NCBI GenBank assembly: GCA_963930775.1
Contig: OZ005690.1
Coordinates: 3,580,225 to 3,644,224, forward strand
Reading direction: 5' to 3'
From: Cliona cf. orientalis
Lineage: Eukaryota; Porifera; Demospongiae; Clionaida; Clionaidae
Length of the DNA: 64,000 nt
Shown here in pieces: positions 1 to 10,005 of this stretch; the stretch's first letter is position 1; each line of letters opens with the position of its first letter. The position numbers were made by a program, and so were the translations under genes. The notes beneath the pieces were generated by a model. It was not told the origin of the DNA and did no database searches. It saw only the letters and a list, made by a program, of their open reading frames with translations.

Positions 1-3000
1 GGTGGAGCAATATATAGTACTAATTATGAGTTCAGCAATAACATCAGTATTAGTAACAGCACATTTATCGGTAATCGAGCAAATATTGATAGTCGACGAC
101 TTGTCCTTTTTTGTGATCAACCAGATAACCCCAGCAAAGGAAGTGCTGCTGGAGCTATTGCAGTATTTCAGTCTAAACTAAAAATTTCTGATTATATATT
201 CACCAACAACACTAGTGAAATGGGTGAAGGTGGTGCTTTAGCAGTTCAGCAGGAGTCAACCTTGAGTATATATAAAAGTGAGTTTCATGGCAACACTGCG
301 AAGAGTTATGGAGGTGCTTTTATAATACGAGAAATTTTTGCTACCATCAATAGCAGCGTATTCATTAGCAACAGTGCTACCCAAGGAGGTGTCATTCATG
401 CCATACAAAAGACTATAGCTATATTAATAGGAAATGTATTCAAGAACAATTCTGCAAAGTCATCAGGTGGAGTCATTTCAACGGACCAAAACAGTCTGTT
501 ATGCAATCATCATGGGCACTTCGTTTACAATAAAGCTACAACTGGGGGTGTTTTGTATGCTATTAGATCAGGAGTGATACTAGAACACAGTGCTTTTTCC
601 CATAATCAAGCTAAAGAAAGGGGTGGTGCAATATATGTCCTACAGAGCCACACCAATATTACTATATTAGGACGATCTAATCTAACGCATAACTCTGCTG
701 GTACTGGTGGTGCAATATGTGCAATTGAAAGTACTTTAATTTCCCTTGGTTACATATATACTCCAGGTCAACTCACTCAGTTAACTATTGCCTACAATAC
801 GGTGAATCAGATTGGAGGTGGAATCTATCTGCAGCGCAGTGTTTTCAATTCTAGAATGGACAGCGTAACAAATATTTCGCACAATAGTGCAAGCAGCAGT
901 GGTGGTGGGATGTATGCTACGAATTCACTGATCATTTGCACAGAATACTATCGAAAGATGAATACAAAGCCAAATCAAACTTTGGTGTTTTTTGCCAACA
1001 ACAGTGCACTCAAAGGTGGAGGGTTATATCTAGAGTCCTCTGCTCAATTACGCATTCAGAGAATTGGTGATATTACAAATCTTTTTCAAGATACAAAATT
1101 AAACTCTAGCATCCATTTCGCATCAAATACAGCCGAGTATGGTACAGCAGTGTATGTGGCAGATGAAACTTATTTTGATGTATGCAATAATTTGTATGGT
1201 ACAGCGAACAGTACTACAACTAGCAATGCTGACTGTTTCATTCAAGTATTTTCAGAATCTACAATCAAATATAATGAATCTAACATTCCCAAAATTCATT
1301 TCAGAGCAAATAATATTTCAAAGAGTATGATCTTTGGGGGACTACTGGATCGATGCATACCTGATCCTCGCAGAGCTGAAATTTACACCAGTGGGTACAT
1401 ACTGAAAGAAATCAGTGGACTTGCTTACTTGAAGCTCATTAGTAACATAAAGATTACTGAACACATCAGCTCTTTACCAGTAAGATTGTGCTTCTGCAAT
1501 ACACGTGATAATAAACCAAACTGTAGCTATGAGCCACCCATCATCCACGTGAAAAAGGGAGAAAGTTTTAATGTGTCACTTGTCGCAGTTGATCAGGTGA
1601 ATCACACCTTGAAGGATGTCGAGGTTTATAGTGCCCTCAGCCACACACAGAGCAGTTTAGGTGAAGGACAGACAACCCAAGCAACTAAAAATGCTTGCAC
1701 TAACCTAACCTTTAGTATTATTTCTCCTCATAGTGCTGAAGAGTTGATCTTGTATCCTGAAGGTCCATGCAGGAATGCCAGTAGATCTCAGAGCAGAGTG
1801 CAAGTTTTTTTTCAACCTTGCACATGTCCAATAGGATTTCAGCCAAGGAAATATGATAGCAAAGACTGTCTTTGTATTTGTAATTCAAGGCTCAGTCCTT
1901 ACTTCAGTGAAGCAGATAACAACTGTGATATTCAAACTGAATCGTTAGCAAGACATGGTAATTTTTGGATTGGTTTCAACAATGAGAACGTTAGTGGATT
2001 TTTAATCTATCCTTACTGCCCCTTGGATTACTGTCTCCCATCAACGTCCAATGTTAATATCAACCTAAATCTTGATAATGGATCGGATGCACAGTGTGCT
2101 AATAATCGCTCAGGGCTTTTGTGTTCACTCTGTCAACCCGGTCTTAGCTTATCCTTAGGAAGCTCTCGATGTATCCCTTGCTCTAGGTCGTGGTATACGA
2201 GTTTTGTGCCAATCATTTTGATCACTATCATAGCTGGTATTCTTTTGGTAGTAGTATTGCTGACTTTCAAGATAACTGTAAATACTGGATTACTGAATGG
2301 ACTGATCTTTTATGCCAATATCATTGGTGCCGATAGCAGTACATTCTTCTCTGGACTGTTGCCATCCACTAAATTTCATTTGGCCCTCGTATCATGGCTC
2401 AATTTGGAAGTGGGATTTGATGTATGCTTCTTTGAAGGAATGGATACCTACTGGAGAACATGGCTCCAGTTGGCCTTCCCAGCTTATGTCATATTTCTAG
2501 TTGCCATTGTGATCATTGCTAGTGAGTACTCGGGAAGGTTTTCCCGTCTTCTAGCAAGAAGAAATCCAGTGGCAACTCTTTCCACACTGGTCTTGCTATC
2601 ATATACAAAATTTCTACAGACAACAATTACAGCCCTCTCATTAGCTACTCTACACTATCCTGACGGCTCTCACAAGAAGGTGTGGCTTCCTGATGCTACT
2701 ATTGAGTATTTGAGTGGAAAGCATATTCCTCTTTTTGTTGTAGCAATTGCCATTCTAATTGTTGGCACTGCTTACACGTGTATCATTTTCTTCTGGCAAT
2801 GGTTTCTTCATTATCAGAAAACAGCTCTTTTCAAAAGGATCAATTTTCTGCAACTGAACCATTTCATTGATCCTTATCATGCTCCCTATTCTGAAAACTT
2901 TCGCTATTGGACTGGTTTGTTGCTGTTCACACGAATCGCTCTGTATCTTGTGTTTGCATTGAATGTATCGGGTGACCCTGGAGTCAATTTGATGGCAGTA

Positions 3001-3522
3001 AATATTTCAGCAATTAGCCTTCTCCTATTTAAGGCACATTTTGGTAGGATATACAAAAAGAACTTTGTTGATATGATGGAAATGGCTTGCTATGCAAATC
3101 TTGGTATATTTAGCACAATCAGACTACAATTTGATGATGGAGAAATAGTCAATATCACTGCTTATATCTCTGGTGCTTTCACCGTGACACTACTAGTTAT
3201 CATAATCTCTTATTGTTCACTGAATGCTATGCTCGACTCAAAATGTTCAAAGAGATACACTAATTTTTCTGAAAGACGATTTCACCAAAATGAACTTCAA
3301 AATAGTAATGACACAGTTGTAAGCAGCCGCACATCAAAAGAAAGCTACCCCACTTATTCTATCGTGGACATAGGAGATCTGGAAGACTGTGGTGGGCAAA
3401 ATTCTCAAATTAGTGAGAACGATATTATAGAGCCGAGGCTCACAAGTGACATGGTAGATGACATAGCATCAGATTCTGAGTCAACGAGCAGCACAACTCC
3501 ACTCTTGAACAAATGTGACTGA
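1..3522 (+). CDS. A1: Pmp-like beta-helix / multi-TM receptor-like protein, 5' end outside window
   Basis: The frame is open from base 1 to the stop at 3522 (1173 residues seen). The full-length paralogue at 39450..43649 shows that about the first 226 residues lie off the window. Order seen: beta-helix repeats with GGA(I/L/F) and F-x-N-N-(S/T)-A motifs to about base 1180; a Cys-rich stalk with CPIGFQP, GNFWIGF, CPLDYCLP and NRSGLLCSLC (about 1480-2190); eight or more hydrophobic segments (about 2200-3220); a hydrophilic acidic tail ending in TTPLL. Intronless. Probably a plasma-membrane protein with a large glycosylated ectodomain (many N-x-S/T sites). By eye it differs from A2 at roughly 60-65 residues. 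It faces B1, which ends 295 bp away on the other strand. Function unknown; the Pmp-repeat name comes from chlamydial outer-membrane proteins and does not imply the same role. Confidence 0.85.
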   Translation, partial: GGAIYSTNYEFSNNISISNSTFIGNRANIDSRRLVLFCDQPDNPSKGSAAGAIAVFQSKLKISDYIFTNNTSEMGEGGALAVQQESTLSIYKSEFHGNTAKSYGGAFIIREIFATINSSVFISNSATQGGVIHAIQKTIAILIGNVFKNNSAKSSGGVISTDQNSLLCNHHGHFVYNKATTGGVLYAIRSGVILEHSAFSHNQAKERGGAIYVLQSHTNITILGRSNLTHNSAGTGGAICAIESTLISLGYIYTPGQLTQLTIAYNTVNQIGGGIYLQRSVFNSRMDSVTNISHNSASSSGGGMYATNSLIICTEYYRKMNTKPNQTLVFFANNSALKGGGLYLESSAQLRIQRIGDITNLFQDTKLNSSIHFASNTAEYGTAVYVADETYFDVCNNLYGTANSTTTSNADCFIQVFSESTIKYNESNIPKIHFRANNISKSMIFGGLLDRCIPDPRRAEIYTSGYILKEISGLAYLKLISNIKITEHISSLPVRLCFCNTRDNKPNCSYEPPIIHVKKGESFNVSLVAVDQVNHTLKDVEVYSALSHTQSSLGEGQTTQATKNACTNLTFSIISPHSAEELILYPEGPCRNASRSQSRVQVFFQPCTCPIGFQPRKYDSKDCLCICNSRLSPYFSEADNNCDIQTESLARHGNFWIGFNNENVSGFLIYPYCPLDYCLPSTSNVNINLNLDNGSDAQCANNRSGLLCSLCQPGLSLSLGSSRCIPCSRSWYTSFVPIILITIIAGILLVVVLLTFKITVNTGLLNGLIFYANIIGADSSTFFSGLLPSTKFHLALVSWLNLEVGFDVCFFEGMDTYWRTWLQLAFPAYVIFLVAIVIIASEYSGRFSRLLARRNPVATLSTLVLLSYTKFLQTTITALSLATLHYPDGSHKKVWLPDATIEYLSGKHIPLFVVAIAILIVGTAYTCIIFFWQWFLHYQKTALFKRINFLQLNHFIDPYHAPYSENFRYWTGLLLFTRIALYLVFALNVSGDPGVNLMAVNISAISLLLFKAHFGRIYKKNFVDMMEMACYANLGIFSTIRLQFDDGEIVNITAYISGAFTVTLLVIIISYCSLNAMLDSKCSKRYTNFSERRFHQNELQNSNDTVVSSRTSKESYPTYSIVDIGDLEDCGGQNSQISENDIIEPRLTSDMVDDIASDSESTSSTTPLLNKCD

Positions 3523-3817
3523 CATTTAGACTATTGTGTGTATACCTACTAATTGATTAGTTGACAGTTAATGTGATCATATGTAGCTTATCGACCAATG
3601 GATGTAGTTCCTCAAAGCAGTTTCAATAGTAAACTATTAGGCCGTAATAATAATACTAAAGTGCTGTGGTGATATTTATGACATACGTGTAATATGCTAT
3701 TTACATTGAAATGCACAATATTATGGTTCCCAAGTCATTAATAATGATAATATTGTGAGATAGAAGTGCAAGTGCATGATATCATGTAACTGAATTTGCT
3801 ATATTTTTATAATGATA
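3523..3817. other. Convergent spacer between A1 and B1, present three times
   Basis: No gene. This ~295-bp spacer separates the stop codons of the convergent A1 and B1 genes and must hold both 3' ends. Closely related spacers recur at 43650-43981 and 56487-56816, so the A/B pair was duplicated as a unit including its spacer. The copies differ by short AT-rich indels. AATAAA-type signals are not distinctive enough to place. Confidence 0.7.
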
Positions 3818-6800
3818 CTAGTGATGATAATCTAATAGTTGAGATGTGCTGTCCTCCGAAGCTAATGAGGCTCTATCATCTTCATCATAATTCTTACTAA
3901 TTTCCACTCTTGCCGAGTTTTGTCTGACAGAATCAGGTGGTCCTAAGTACAGCGCTGAAAATGTGGGTTTCCCAATGTCATTAGAAGTAGAGTCTCTAGC
4001 AGTGGAGTAATTAACTGTTGCCGTCTCATTTAGCTGCTGTTCATTAGTACGTCTCTTTGAATATTTTGTGCGAACTATAGCGTACAAATGGTAGGAGATT
4101 ATGACAGCTAGGAGAAACATTGTAAAAGCTCCTGATATGTGACTGGCAATACTGACAATCCTTGTATCTTCAGACTTTAATTTTATTGTGCTGAGTACAC
4201 CGAGATTTGCATAACAAACCATTTCAATCACATCGACAAAAACTGATTGATACACTCGGCCAAACTGTCCCTTGATAATAAAAAGGCCAACCACAGACGT
4301 GATTATTGCCAATAAATTGACTCCAGGATCGCCCGATACATTGAGTGCAAACACAAGATACAAAGCAAAACGTATGAATAGCAGCAAGCCAGTCCAGTAG
4401 CGATGCTTAGGGACATAGGGAGCGTGGTAAGGCTCTATGAAATGACACAATTGCTGAGATATGACCCACTTGAAGATTATCTTGTCCTGAAGATGAAGAA
4501 GCCACTGCCAAAAGAAAATGGTACACGTGTACACTGTACCGATTACTAATATTAGGATGGCCACGACAAAAAGAGGGACATGTTTGCTGCTTAAGTACTC
4601 AACCGTTGCATCAGGAAGCCACACCCTCTTAGGTGAGCCACCTCCAGGATTGTCAAGCTGAGTGAACGATAAGGATGTGATTGTTGTTTGAAGGAATTTT
4701 GTGTATGAGAGCAAGATTAGGGTAGCTAGAGTAGCCACTGGGTTCGCTTTACCAATCAAACGAGAGAATCTCATTGATTTTTCGCTGACAATGATCACAA
4801 GGACAACTAGAATCATGATGTACATTGGGAAAGCCAACTGGAGCCATGTTTTCCAATAGGTGTCCATTCCTTCAAAGAAGCAAACATCAAACCCAATTTC
4901 CAAGTTGAGCCATGAAACAAGAATTGAGTAATATCTAAGTGATGGTGATAATCCAAAGAAAAACTGACTGCTGTTGGCACCTATGATGTTCATATAAAAA
5001 ATTAGTCCATTCAATGTTCCATTGGCAACGGTCAAATTGAGAATCATCAGGAATGATACGAGAAAAGTTCCAGCTATCAGAGCAATCAAGATTACTAGAA
5101 GATATCCCTTGTACTGCAACTTAGAGCAAGGGACACACCGAGAGCTTCCAAAGGATAAGCTAAGATCAGGTTGACAGAGCGAACATAAAAGTCCTGAACG
5201 ATTGTTAGCACACTGTGCATCAGATCCATTGGCAAGATTTAGGTTGATGTAAACTTTGGAAGTTGGTGGGAGGCAATAGTCTAGTGGACAGTAAGGGTGC
5301 TTTAAAAATCCACTCGAACCGTTAGTACCGTTAATGAAATCTATCCAAAAGTTGCCTTTCCTAATTAATGATTCAGTTTTACGATTGCAATTATTTGCTG
5401 CTTCAGTGAAATAAGGACTAAGTCTCACATCACACACACAGACACAATCATCACGACTTCTTTTATTTTGGAATCCTATTGGACACCGGCAACGTGTAAA
5501 GTTAACACGAACTCTGCTAAGTGATCCATTGGCATTCCGACACGGACCTTCTGGGTATAATATCAATTCTTCATAGTGATTATGAGAAAGGATACTGAAT
5601 GTTAGGTTTGTGCAAGCATCTTGAGTGACTTGAAGTGACTGGCCTTCGCCTAAACTGCTTCTTGTGTGTTTAAGATAACTGTGTATTGCGACTTGGGCTA
5701 TTGTATGATTCATGTGATCAACTGCGACAAGTGATACATTAAATATCTCTCCCTTCATTTTGTAAATGATTGGAGGCTCGTAGCTGCAGTTTGGTTTGTC
5801 ATCAAGTGTACAGAAACACACCCTAACTGGTGAAGAGCTCAACATTTCAGGATCTGATATGTTACTAATGAGCTTAAGATAAGTGAACCCGTCGATTTTC
5901 GTGTGTATGTATCCACTAGTTAAGATTTCAGCTCTGCGTGGATCTGGTATGCATCGATCCAGTAGCCCTCCAAAGATCACGGGTGAAGCAGAATTATTTC
6001 CTCTATGTTTCGTAGTGAACTCTATGTTAGGCTGTTTGGACATTTTCCCTAGAGCAGATATTCTTGAAAAGACTTGAAAAAAGCACTGATTACTGCTATT
6101 GTCTCTATCTACCTTTAAATTGTAACTACCATCACAAGTATAAGGGTACATTTCATCGTCCACATAAATTGCTGTGCCATTCTGAGCAAAATTTGATATA
6201 AAATAAATGCTGGTGTTTAAAGGGTTGTTGTATGGACTTGTGTATGCCTTTTGTATACGTAATTGTGCAGCTGATGTCAGATATACTCCACCGCCTAGCC
6301 GTGCACTATTATTCATAAAAATCAGTATATTTTGATAGGGAATGATTTTTGCTGCACGATAAGGTTCTGTACATGTAATGAGTGAGTTGGTGGCATACAC
6401 TCCCCCACCTTTATATTTTGCCCTGTTCGATGAGACATTGGCTATACTTCCAATGATACGAGACACAAATGTGCTATGGTCAAGATAGATGCCACCTCCA
6501 CTGCCATTAGCTTCATTATAAGCTATAGTCAACTCATAGAATGTCTTGCTATGCAAAATATTACCACCATAAGGAATTAAGATGCTTTCAATTGCATAGA
6601 TTGCTCCTCCTGCCGTTCCAGCAGAATTGTATGTTAAGTTACATTGTCCACTGAAAGCAACCTCTTGTTGACTTTGCAGAATGTAAATGGCACCGCCACT
6701 TTCTCTGGCTTGGTTGTGTGACAAAACACTATCACTGAGATCCACGTCTGATGCAATAGCGTATAGTGCACCTCCAGTTGTTGCATTGTTGTGAACAAAT

Positions 6801-7969
6801 AGACTATGATTGTCGTACATGTGAGTCCCCTGATCGAGAAACATAGCACCACCCGATTGCTTAGCCGAATTCTCCTTGTATATACTTCCTCTCAATATCA
6901 CTGCTGTATGTGCTCCTTGTGACAAATACATAGCACCACCTTGAGTAGCCTGATTTTGAAGAAATATGCTACTGTTGATACATATATTGGATTCCCTTAC
7001 GGAAATTGAACCACCATAAGTATTTGCTTTGTTGCCATAAAATATAGTGTGGTATACCGTCATATTTGAGTATTGTTGAATGGACAGTGCCCCTCCTTGT
7101 CCAGTATCACTTGTATTATTGGTGAATGTACTGCTATTAATACTCAATGTAGTATTAAAAGTAGCAATGGCACCTCCTGCAGACAGCCTTATTTTTCCCA
7201 CATTATATATTGACTGATTGGAGTCATAGAAGGGAACTTGATTGTGGATAAACGTGCTGTTACTAATACTAATGTTGTTGAATGCATAGCTAGTACTGTA
7301 TATTGCTCCACCAACGTCAGCGCTATTGTTAAAAAATGTGCATCTAGTAATAGTAACATTGCTTTTGGCCACAAAAATTGCTCCACCTACATGAATAATG
7401 ATGTTTGATAGGGTATTTATATCCACGATATCCTTATCGTTGCCAACTCTGTTGGAGACAAAGAAAGAATTTGTAACTATAAGATTACTTTCTGTGATGT
7501 TCAGTGCTGTCCGACTTCCATTCTGGCCTTGAAAAGTAGAGTTGCTTATCATGAAATTCGATACTGATGTAAAGCTATTATTGCCACATCCAATAAAATA
7601 TATCCCTTTTATCCATAGTTTAGTAACATTTTCAAAATTCAAACTCACTTGATGTTTACAACAAATAGTGTAAGCTGGGCCCTCAGATTCTGATGTAGAA
7701 TTTGTAAGAATGGAAAAATTGCTGATATTCGAGATGAAAAGATCAAGGTCGAGTTTGTGATTTCCATTTAAGAATATCAAAATTGTGTTTGAAGACAACC
7801 AGTTGCTTACAGTTTGAGCGAAATGGGAGAGTGTGATACAAGTGTTTGCAGGACATGGGACACCTGATGATGGAGTAACATAGAGCAGAGCTTCCCTTTC
7901 TGATGAGAGATTTACATGAAACAATTGGATTGTGACTATTGCTAGTCTAAACAATATGTGCTGCTTCAT
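3818..7969 (-). CDS. B1: Pmp-like beta-helix / multi-TM receptor-like protein, intact
   Basis: Uninterrupted, 1383 residues from the ATG at 7969. That start opens with MKQHILFRLAIVTIQLF, a signal peptide; a start 28 codons upstream (8053) is open but would bury the signal, and paralogue B3 begins at the same Met. Order: signal peptide; N-terminal domain with CPANTCITLSHFA; beta-helix repeats (about residues 200-610) with repeated GGAI/GGALY and F-x-N-N; Cys-rich stalk (about 700-950) with CRCPIGFQ, CVCVCD, CPLDYCLPP and LGSSRC-type motifs; multi-pass domain (about 953-1295) with WLNLEIGFDVCFFEGMDTYW; cytosolic tail ending QLLDYHH. No introns. Neighbours: convergent with A1; its 5' flank is duplicated upstream of B3. 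Likely a surface receptor or adhesion protein; ligand and partners unknown. Confidence 0.88.
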   Translation of the reverse strand: MKQHILFRLAIVTIQLFHVNLSSEREALLYVTPSSGVPCPANTCITLSHFAQTVSNWLSSNTILIFLNGNHKLDLDLFISNISNFSILTNSTSESEGPAYTICCKHQVSLNFENVTKLWIKGIYFIGCGNNSFTSVSNFMISNSTFQGQNGSRTALNITESNLIVTNSFFVSNRVGNDKDIVDINTLSNIIIHVGGAIFVAKSNVTITRCTFFNNSADVGGAIYSTSYAFNNISISNSTFIHNQVPFYDSNQSIYNVGKIRLSAGGAIATFNTTLSINSSTFTNNTSDTGQGGALSIQQYSNMTVYHTIFYGNKANTYGGSISVRESNICINSSIFLQNQATQGGAMYLSQGAHTAVILRGSIYKENSAKQSGGAMFLDQGTHMYDNHSLFVHNNATTGGALYAIASDVDLSDSVLSHNQARESGGAIYILQSQQEVAFSGQCNLTYNSAGTAGGAIYAIESILIPYGGNILHSKTFYELTIAYNEANGSGGGIYLDHSTFVSRIIGSIANVSSNRAKYKGGGVYATNSLITCTEPYRAAKIIPYQNILIFMNNSARLGGGVYLTSAAQLRIQKAYTSPYNNPLNTSIYFISNFAQNGTAIYVDDEMYPYTCDGSYNLKVDRDNSSNQCFFQVFSRISALGKMSKQPNIEFTTKHRGNNSASPVIFGGLLDRCIPDPRRAEILTSGYIHTKIDGFTYLKLISNISDPEMLSSSPVRVCFCTLDDKPNCSYEPPIIYKMKGEIFNVSLVAVDHMNHTIAQVAIHSYLKHTRSSLGEGQSLQVTQDACTNLTFSILSHNHYEELILYPEGPCRNANGSLSRVRVNFTRCRCPIGFQNKRSRDDCVCVCDVRLSPYFTEAANNCNRKTESLIRKGNFWIDFINGTNGSSGFLKHPYCPLDYCLPPTSKVYINLNLANGSDAQCANNRSGLLCSLCQPDLSLSFGSSRCVPCSKLQYKGYLLVILIALIAGTFLVSFLMILNLTVANGTLNGLIFYMNIIGANSSQFFFGLSPSLRYYSILVSWLNLEIGFDVCFFEGMDTYWKTWLQLAFPMYIMILVVLVIIVSEKSMRFSRLIGKANPVATLATLILLSYTKFLQTTITSLSFTQLDNPGGGSPKRVWLPDATVEYLSSKHVPLFVVAILILVIGTVYTCTIFFWQWLLHLQDKIIFKWVISQQLCHFIEPYHAPYVPKHRYWTGLLLFIRFALYLVFALNVSGDPGVNLLAIITSVVGLFIIKGQFGRVYQSVFVDVIEMVCYANLGVLSTIKLKSEDTRIVSIASHISGAFTMFLLAVIISYHLYAIVRTKYSKRRTNEQQLNETATVNYSTARDSTSNDIGKPTFSALYLGPPDSVRQNSARVEISKNYDEDDRASLASEDSTSQLLDYHH

Positions 7970-8476
7970 TACAATAGTAGCTAACTGTTGATAATTATTG
8001 CAACTGATAAGCTTATAAAGCAATTGGGCTAAGCCTTGACTTTGGTGATGCACATCATTAAGTCAATTTAATCTTTACTTCGGCTCCTTAATTAAATTGC
8101 TCTAAGCAGTTTGATATTAATTTCTCCAATACATGCAGGACTTGTAGTGCTTGTATCATAGTATCAATAATCCAAAAGTGTACACACACGGTCATTATTC
8201 AGGCACAGTTTATAAAGCAAAGGGATTATTTATTGTTGTTCACCCCATGAACAAAAGGTGTTGTTTTATCTAACCATTGTTTTAGATTATCAATGAAGGG
8301 AAGTACAACAATTATTAGCAATTAAACCTGATAAATGTAGTCCCAAAGTAACTTATGCATGTAATCTTGAACCAGCTAGTTCAAAACTGACTACAGATAA
8401 CAACAAAACTTAATACAGTGCAATTGTCTACATGAACAGCAATTCTGTATTAGAAACATTTGCCCATAATTCTTGC
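7970..8476 (-). promoter_or_regulatory. Upstream flank of B1, conserved upstream of B3
   Basis: About 500 bp before the B1 start matches 60993-61487 before B3, with small indels and substitutions, then the match stops abruptly at 8476/61487, where the second copy is interrupted by an LTR. The 5' UTR and promoter of the B genes should be here. I do not see a convincing TATA or initiator and cannot place the start of transcription. Confidence 0.5.
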
Positions 8477-10005
8477 CCAATTATTGTGCTAAAAATTTCA
8501 CCTATAAGAATAATAATATTATTATAGTATTGTTAGACTAGCTAAGTCTAGTCTACAAGTCTCATGTGTCGCCTATTAGTCTCAATACTCAACATCCAGT
8601 GGCCAGTCAACACTTGATTGAGAATGGTGGTCCTTGAGGCACGTGGTGGTACTGTTTTGGGCGTGGTCTGGCCCCTCCCTTCCAGCTCGGCTTCCAGTCC
8701 ATTGAGAACATTAAATGAACACTTCCGGCTCTAGCAGCCACACCCCTGAGACATAGGCAATTAAAAGGACATGGCCATACAACATGCACCTCACTTATGA
8801 CTTCGATGTGGTTCAAGTTAGGTGTCATATCCCCCACCTCACACCCACGCACCTTAACTGTTCACAAAATTATAGCCAAGTATATCTATAGATTGCGCAA
8901 TGTGCGCACGGGGTATGTGCTCTATAGAGCTCTAGTTTATCATGCACCTGTTGACTTGATTCGTGCTATCCTTCGACTTGCATGAGGGAGAAATATCCCC
9001 TGTCACTGATGGCTCAAAATAGTCAATTTTGATTCAATCGCATCATAACTGGTTACTTTTGCTCCCATGCATATAGCCACTCAAAAAGCAAGCGTAGGGA
9101 TGTATAACGGATGTGATTATCCCTACAAATCTTGTTAGTGTACATTTTGACCCTGACATCCCTACTTCATCCTTCATACTTGTTTCTGTTCCTTTTTTAT
9201 TGCTCTCAGTGTATATAGTTCATCAATGCTATCTTGCATGGTTTACTCATTCAATTCTCAGTGTAGCTACTTCATTAATTATTATGCATTGGAGGTACTG
9301 AAGTTCATGCACGCGTGCGCGGAGAATCCATTGCCCCGACTCTCTGCGTTCCTATGCCTAGGCAGGCCGACATCTTTGTCACTGAGGTACTGCATGAGCT
9401 GGCTGACTTGCTGAGTGAAGGGCCATGGCCAGTCCTCGATCCTCCGTGTTCGTTCATGTTCGATTCAGCACGCAGCACTAACCTAGCTGCTAGCGCTCGC
9501 CCTGTTCCCCTGGCCCGGCCTGCAACACTGACTACCACATGACTTCACCATGGCAACACCATATGAGCATGTGTATTACATGACAAAATGGTGAATCAGA
9601 CACAGCCACTTGCAAAGTGCACTCTACATGCCCACGATTGAATAGCTATCATGACAACACAAAACTGAAAGAAAAAAAACTGAACTGTTTTCAATTCATG
9701 AGTATTTCCAAAAGAAACACGCGTACAGAAGTGTTAAACTCTCTGTAGGCAAGCAAAGCGAGATGTTTTTGCACATCAGTATTCCCAAATATCACACAAT
9801 GAAATTGAATGGCACAAACTTACTAATAATTAACTAATGGTTTTACTTATGGATATAAACATTATTTTATGTCAAGGTGATTTTTCAAATTCTACATAAT
9901 CATTGGAGCATAACTTTATAGTAGATTTTATGGTTACAACCTCATGCAAGTAACTTGTCGCTGCACTACTTCGATCTGTATCTCAATAGCTATAGCTAGC
10001 TCATT
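8477..10005. other. Gene-free stretch with a shared repeat terminus and a GC-rich island
   Basis: No convincing gene. Two things stand out. Bases 8909-8936 match, in opposite orientation and with one difference, the end of the element inserted at 47571-47950. Bases about 9300-9540 are GC-rich against the AT-rich surroundings and open on both strands for about 75 codons, but I recognise no protein family in either reading. The stretch 9541-10005 is AT-rich and holds the C1 promoter. Confidence 0.5.
8909..8936. repeat. Terminus of a dispersed repeat (same as end of the 47571 insertion)
   Basis: A 28-bp stretch reading CGGGGTATGTGCTC then an AGAGCTCTAGT end matches the reverse complement of 47571-47598 with a single difference. 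It is preceded by a GCGC-rich segment in both copies. Because 47571 is the exact edge of a mappable insertion, this marks a second, older or partial, copy of the same mobile repeat. Confidence 0.55.

Noticed and set aside
9305-9542. Overlapping 75-codon frames on both strands in a GC-rich island
   Set aside because: No domain or relative recognised, no start context or splice support; open frames are expected in a GC-rich patch. Noted only as composition.
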